64,000 nucleotides of DNA, taken from Phlebopus portentosus (Eukaryota > Basidiomycota > Agaricomycetes > Boletales > Boletinellaceae). The notes under the pieces are model-generated. The model was given only the letters and a program-made list of their open reading frames with translations, made no database searches and was not told the DNA's origin. Position 1 is the first letter of the stretch; each line of letters starts with the position of its first letter. Below, one piece after another: positions 63,045 through 64,000 of the stretch. A program made the translations under genes and the position numbers. The DNA lies in contig JAYXKI010000016.1 in the NCBI GenBank assembly GCA_037892935.1, positions 1,116,001 to 1,180,000 on the forward strand, given 5' to 3'.

Positions 63045-64000
63045 TCAACCGTGTATCTCGGCCTCGAAGTCGAAAACATCAGTGTCAGAAGAGGAATCCA
63101 AGGAAGATTCGCCCGAATCAACTTCATAATCCTCATCACTATCCTCCGTATCGAGAGAATCGAGATCCTCGGCTGTGGATGCGACGTCAAGAGGGTATGA
63201 GTCGCAGTTGAGGAGGCGTACTCCACGATTCGCTAGTCGCGCAGAGTAATCACAAAGCGTCTTTACATATGAAAAAAACAAAGAGTCGACATCGACGAAT
63301 TTTCCGCGTAAAAGCGGGTCAAGAATCATGATCGTGTCCAGGGAAGGGAAGGCCGAGCGGTCTGAAAACTGTGTTAAGTGCCGTCGCAAACACGCGTCTG
63401 CAGTACCCTCGTCCATCATGCAGTATGGAAAAAACGATACACAGCGAAGCGTTCCAAGCGTCAACATAGGATGTGTTGGAGAAGACTCGTCCGTAGACGA
63501 CCGCAAAGATGGCACGAGGTGGTACGAATAGGTCAGATGGGTGAGATTAGGACAAGCTGCAACGATCGAGGAAAGGTTATTTGCAAAGGCTCTGTGTACA
63601 CCACGATTGTCGAGCTTCAGAGAAAGGAGTCGAGCACCATGTCCAGTGCAAATAATCTCAATCGGCCCTAACGGTATTTCAGTTCCTGGTTGATGGGCAC
63701 AAGCGTAGACTATGGATAAATCCCGCAGCTTCGGAAGTTTCCAGCGGTTCGCAATGGCAAGGACACTGCCGTTTGGCTCCATCGTCGTGAAGTCGCAAAT
63801 AAACGTCTCGACATTTGGCAGAATTACATCGAAATGCGGTCCTTGGCACGAGTCTACAGCCATGCGTATCGTTCTAAGCTGAGGAAAGCACGAGAATATG
63901 TGGCGGTTCAGGTCGATAATTCCGAAGAAAGGTTCTCCCAACCGAAGCTCACGCAAGTTCGGAAACGGGTCATCAAAACGCAATATCCGTAGCAAACTTA
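63045..64000 (-). CDS. F-box/LRR-like protein, 5' end beyond the window
   Basis: One long open frame entering from the right edge. It consists of Leu-rich segments of the agaricomycete F-box paralogue type: FPNLRELRLGEPFFGIID, FSCFPQLRTIRMAVDSCQ, PKLRDLSIVYACAH, HGARLLSLKLDNRGVHRAF and ACPNLTHLTYSYHLVP. The C-terminus is a strongly acidic Ser/Asp/Glu tail of about 55 residues. The N-terminal F-box, if any, would lie outside the window. The ATG at 63995 is probably internal. No intron is needed in the part seen. Family is likely, not proven. Confidence 0.65.
   Translation of the reverse strand, partial: SLLRILRFDDPFPNLRELRLGEPFFGIIDLNRHIFSCFPQLRTIRMAVDSCQGPHFDVILPNVETFICDFTTMEPNGSVLAIANRWKLPKLRDLSIVYACAHQPGTEIPLGPIEIICTGHGARLLSLKLDNRGVHRAFANNLSSIVAACPNLTHLTYSYHLVPSLRSSTDESSPTHPMLTLGTLRCVSFFPYCMMDEGTADACLRRHLTQFSDRSAFPSLDTIMILDPLLRGKFVDVDSLFFSYVKTLCDYSARLANRGVRLLNCDSYPLDVASTAEDLDSLDTEDSDEDYEVDSGESSLDSSSDTDVFDFEAEIHG

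Overview
The window is nuclear DNA of a filamentous basidiomycete, most likely a mushroom-forming agaricomycete. Coding regions are broken by many introns of about 45-90 bases. The gene content is fungal (division I chitin synthase, GH16 glucanase, S53 sedolisin, ROT1, HIS1, TRP4). Several genes belong to families typical of agaricomycetes: F-box proteins with leucine-rich tails, a DUF6533 membrane protein and a 7TM receptor-like protein. I see no virus, plasmid, CRISPR array or intact transposon.

Layout. 0-11 kb: the 5' part of an RBM25-like splicing factor (-), a secreted GH16 enzyme (-), a membrane-anchored aldo-keto reductase (+), proteasome ATPase RPT5 (-) and a transcription-type cyclin (+). 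11-21 kb: an intron-containing tRNA-Pro(CGG), peroxin PEX1 (+), a candidate 46-residue microprotein with its own TATA box (-), a two-copy tandem repeat, and a chitin synthase (-). 21-25 kb is gene-poor. 25-38 kb: proteasome subunit beta-6 with unusually long introns (+), ER chaperone ROT1 (-), a fungal family of unknown function (-), HIS1 (-) and DPH2 (-). 38-52 kb: an S53 protease (+), a 7TM protein (-), three F-box loci and TRM44 (-). 52-64 kb: TRP4 and HEM13 (+), an MFS transporter (-), a DUF6533 protein (+), a cytochrome b2-type lactate dehydrogenase (+) and an F-box/LRR-like fragment cut by the right edge (-).

The genes do not form one pathway. Most are housekeeping: protein degradation (RPT5, beta-6, F-box proteins), translation and tRNA/EF2 modification (TRM44, DPH2, tRNA-Pro), amino-acid and haem synthesis (HIS1, TRP4, HEM13), peroxisome import (PEX1) and wall or secretory functions (chitin synthase, GH16, ROT1). 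They are interspersed with fast-evolving accessory families.

The most notable signals are three microexons of 12-16 bases that restore conserved protein motifs, a diverged ~0.5-kb tandem repeat beside a candidate microprotein gene, and five frame breaks in four genes between 48 and 61 kb. Each break needs exactly one added base, which suggests a base-undercall artefact of the assembly rather than true pseudogenes. No strong case for a wholly new biological system was found.
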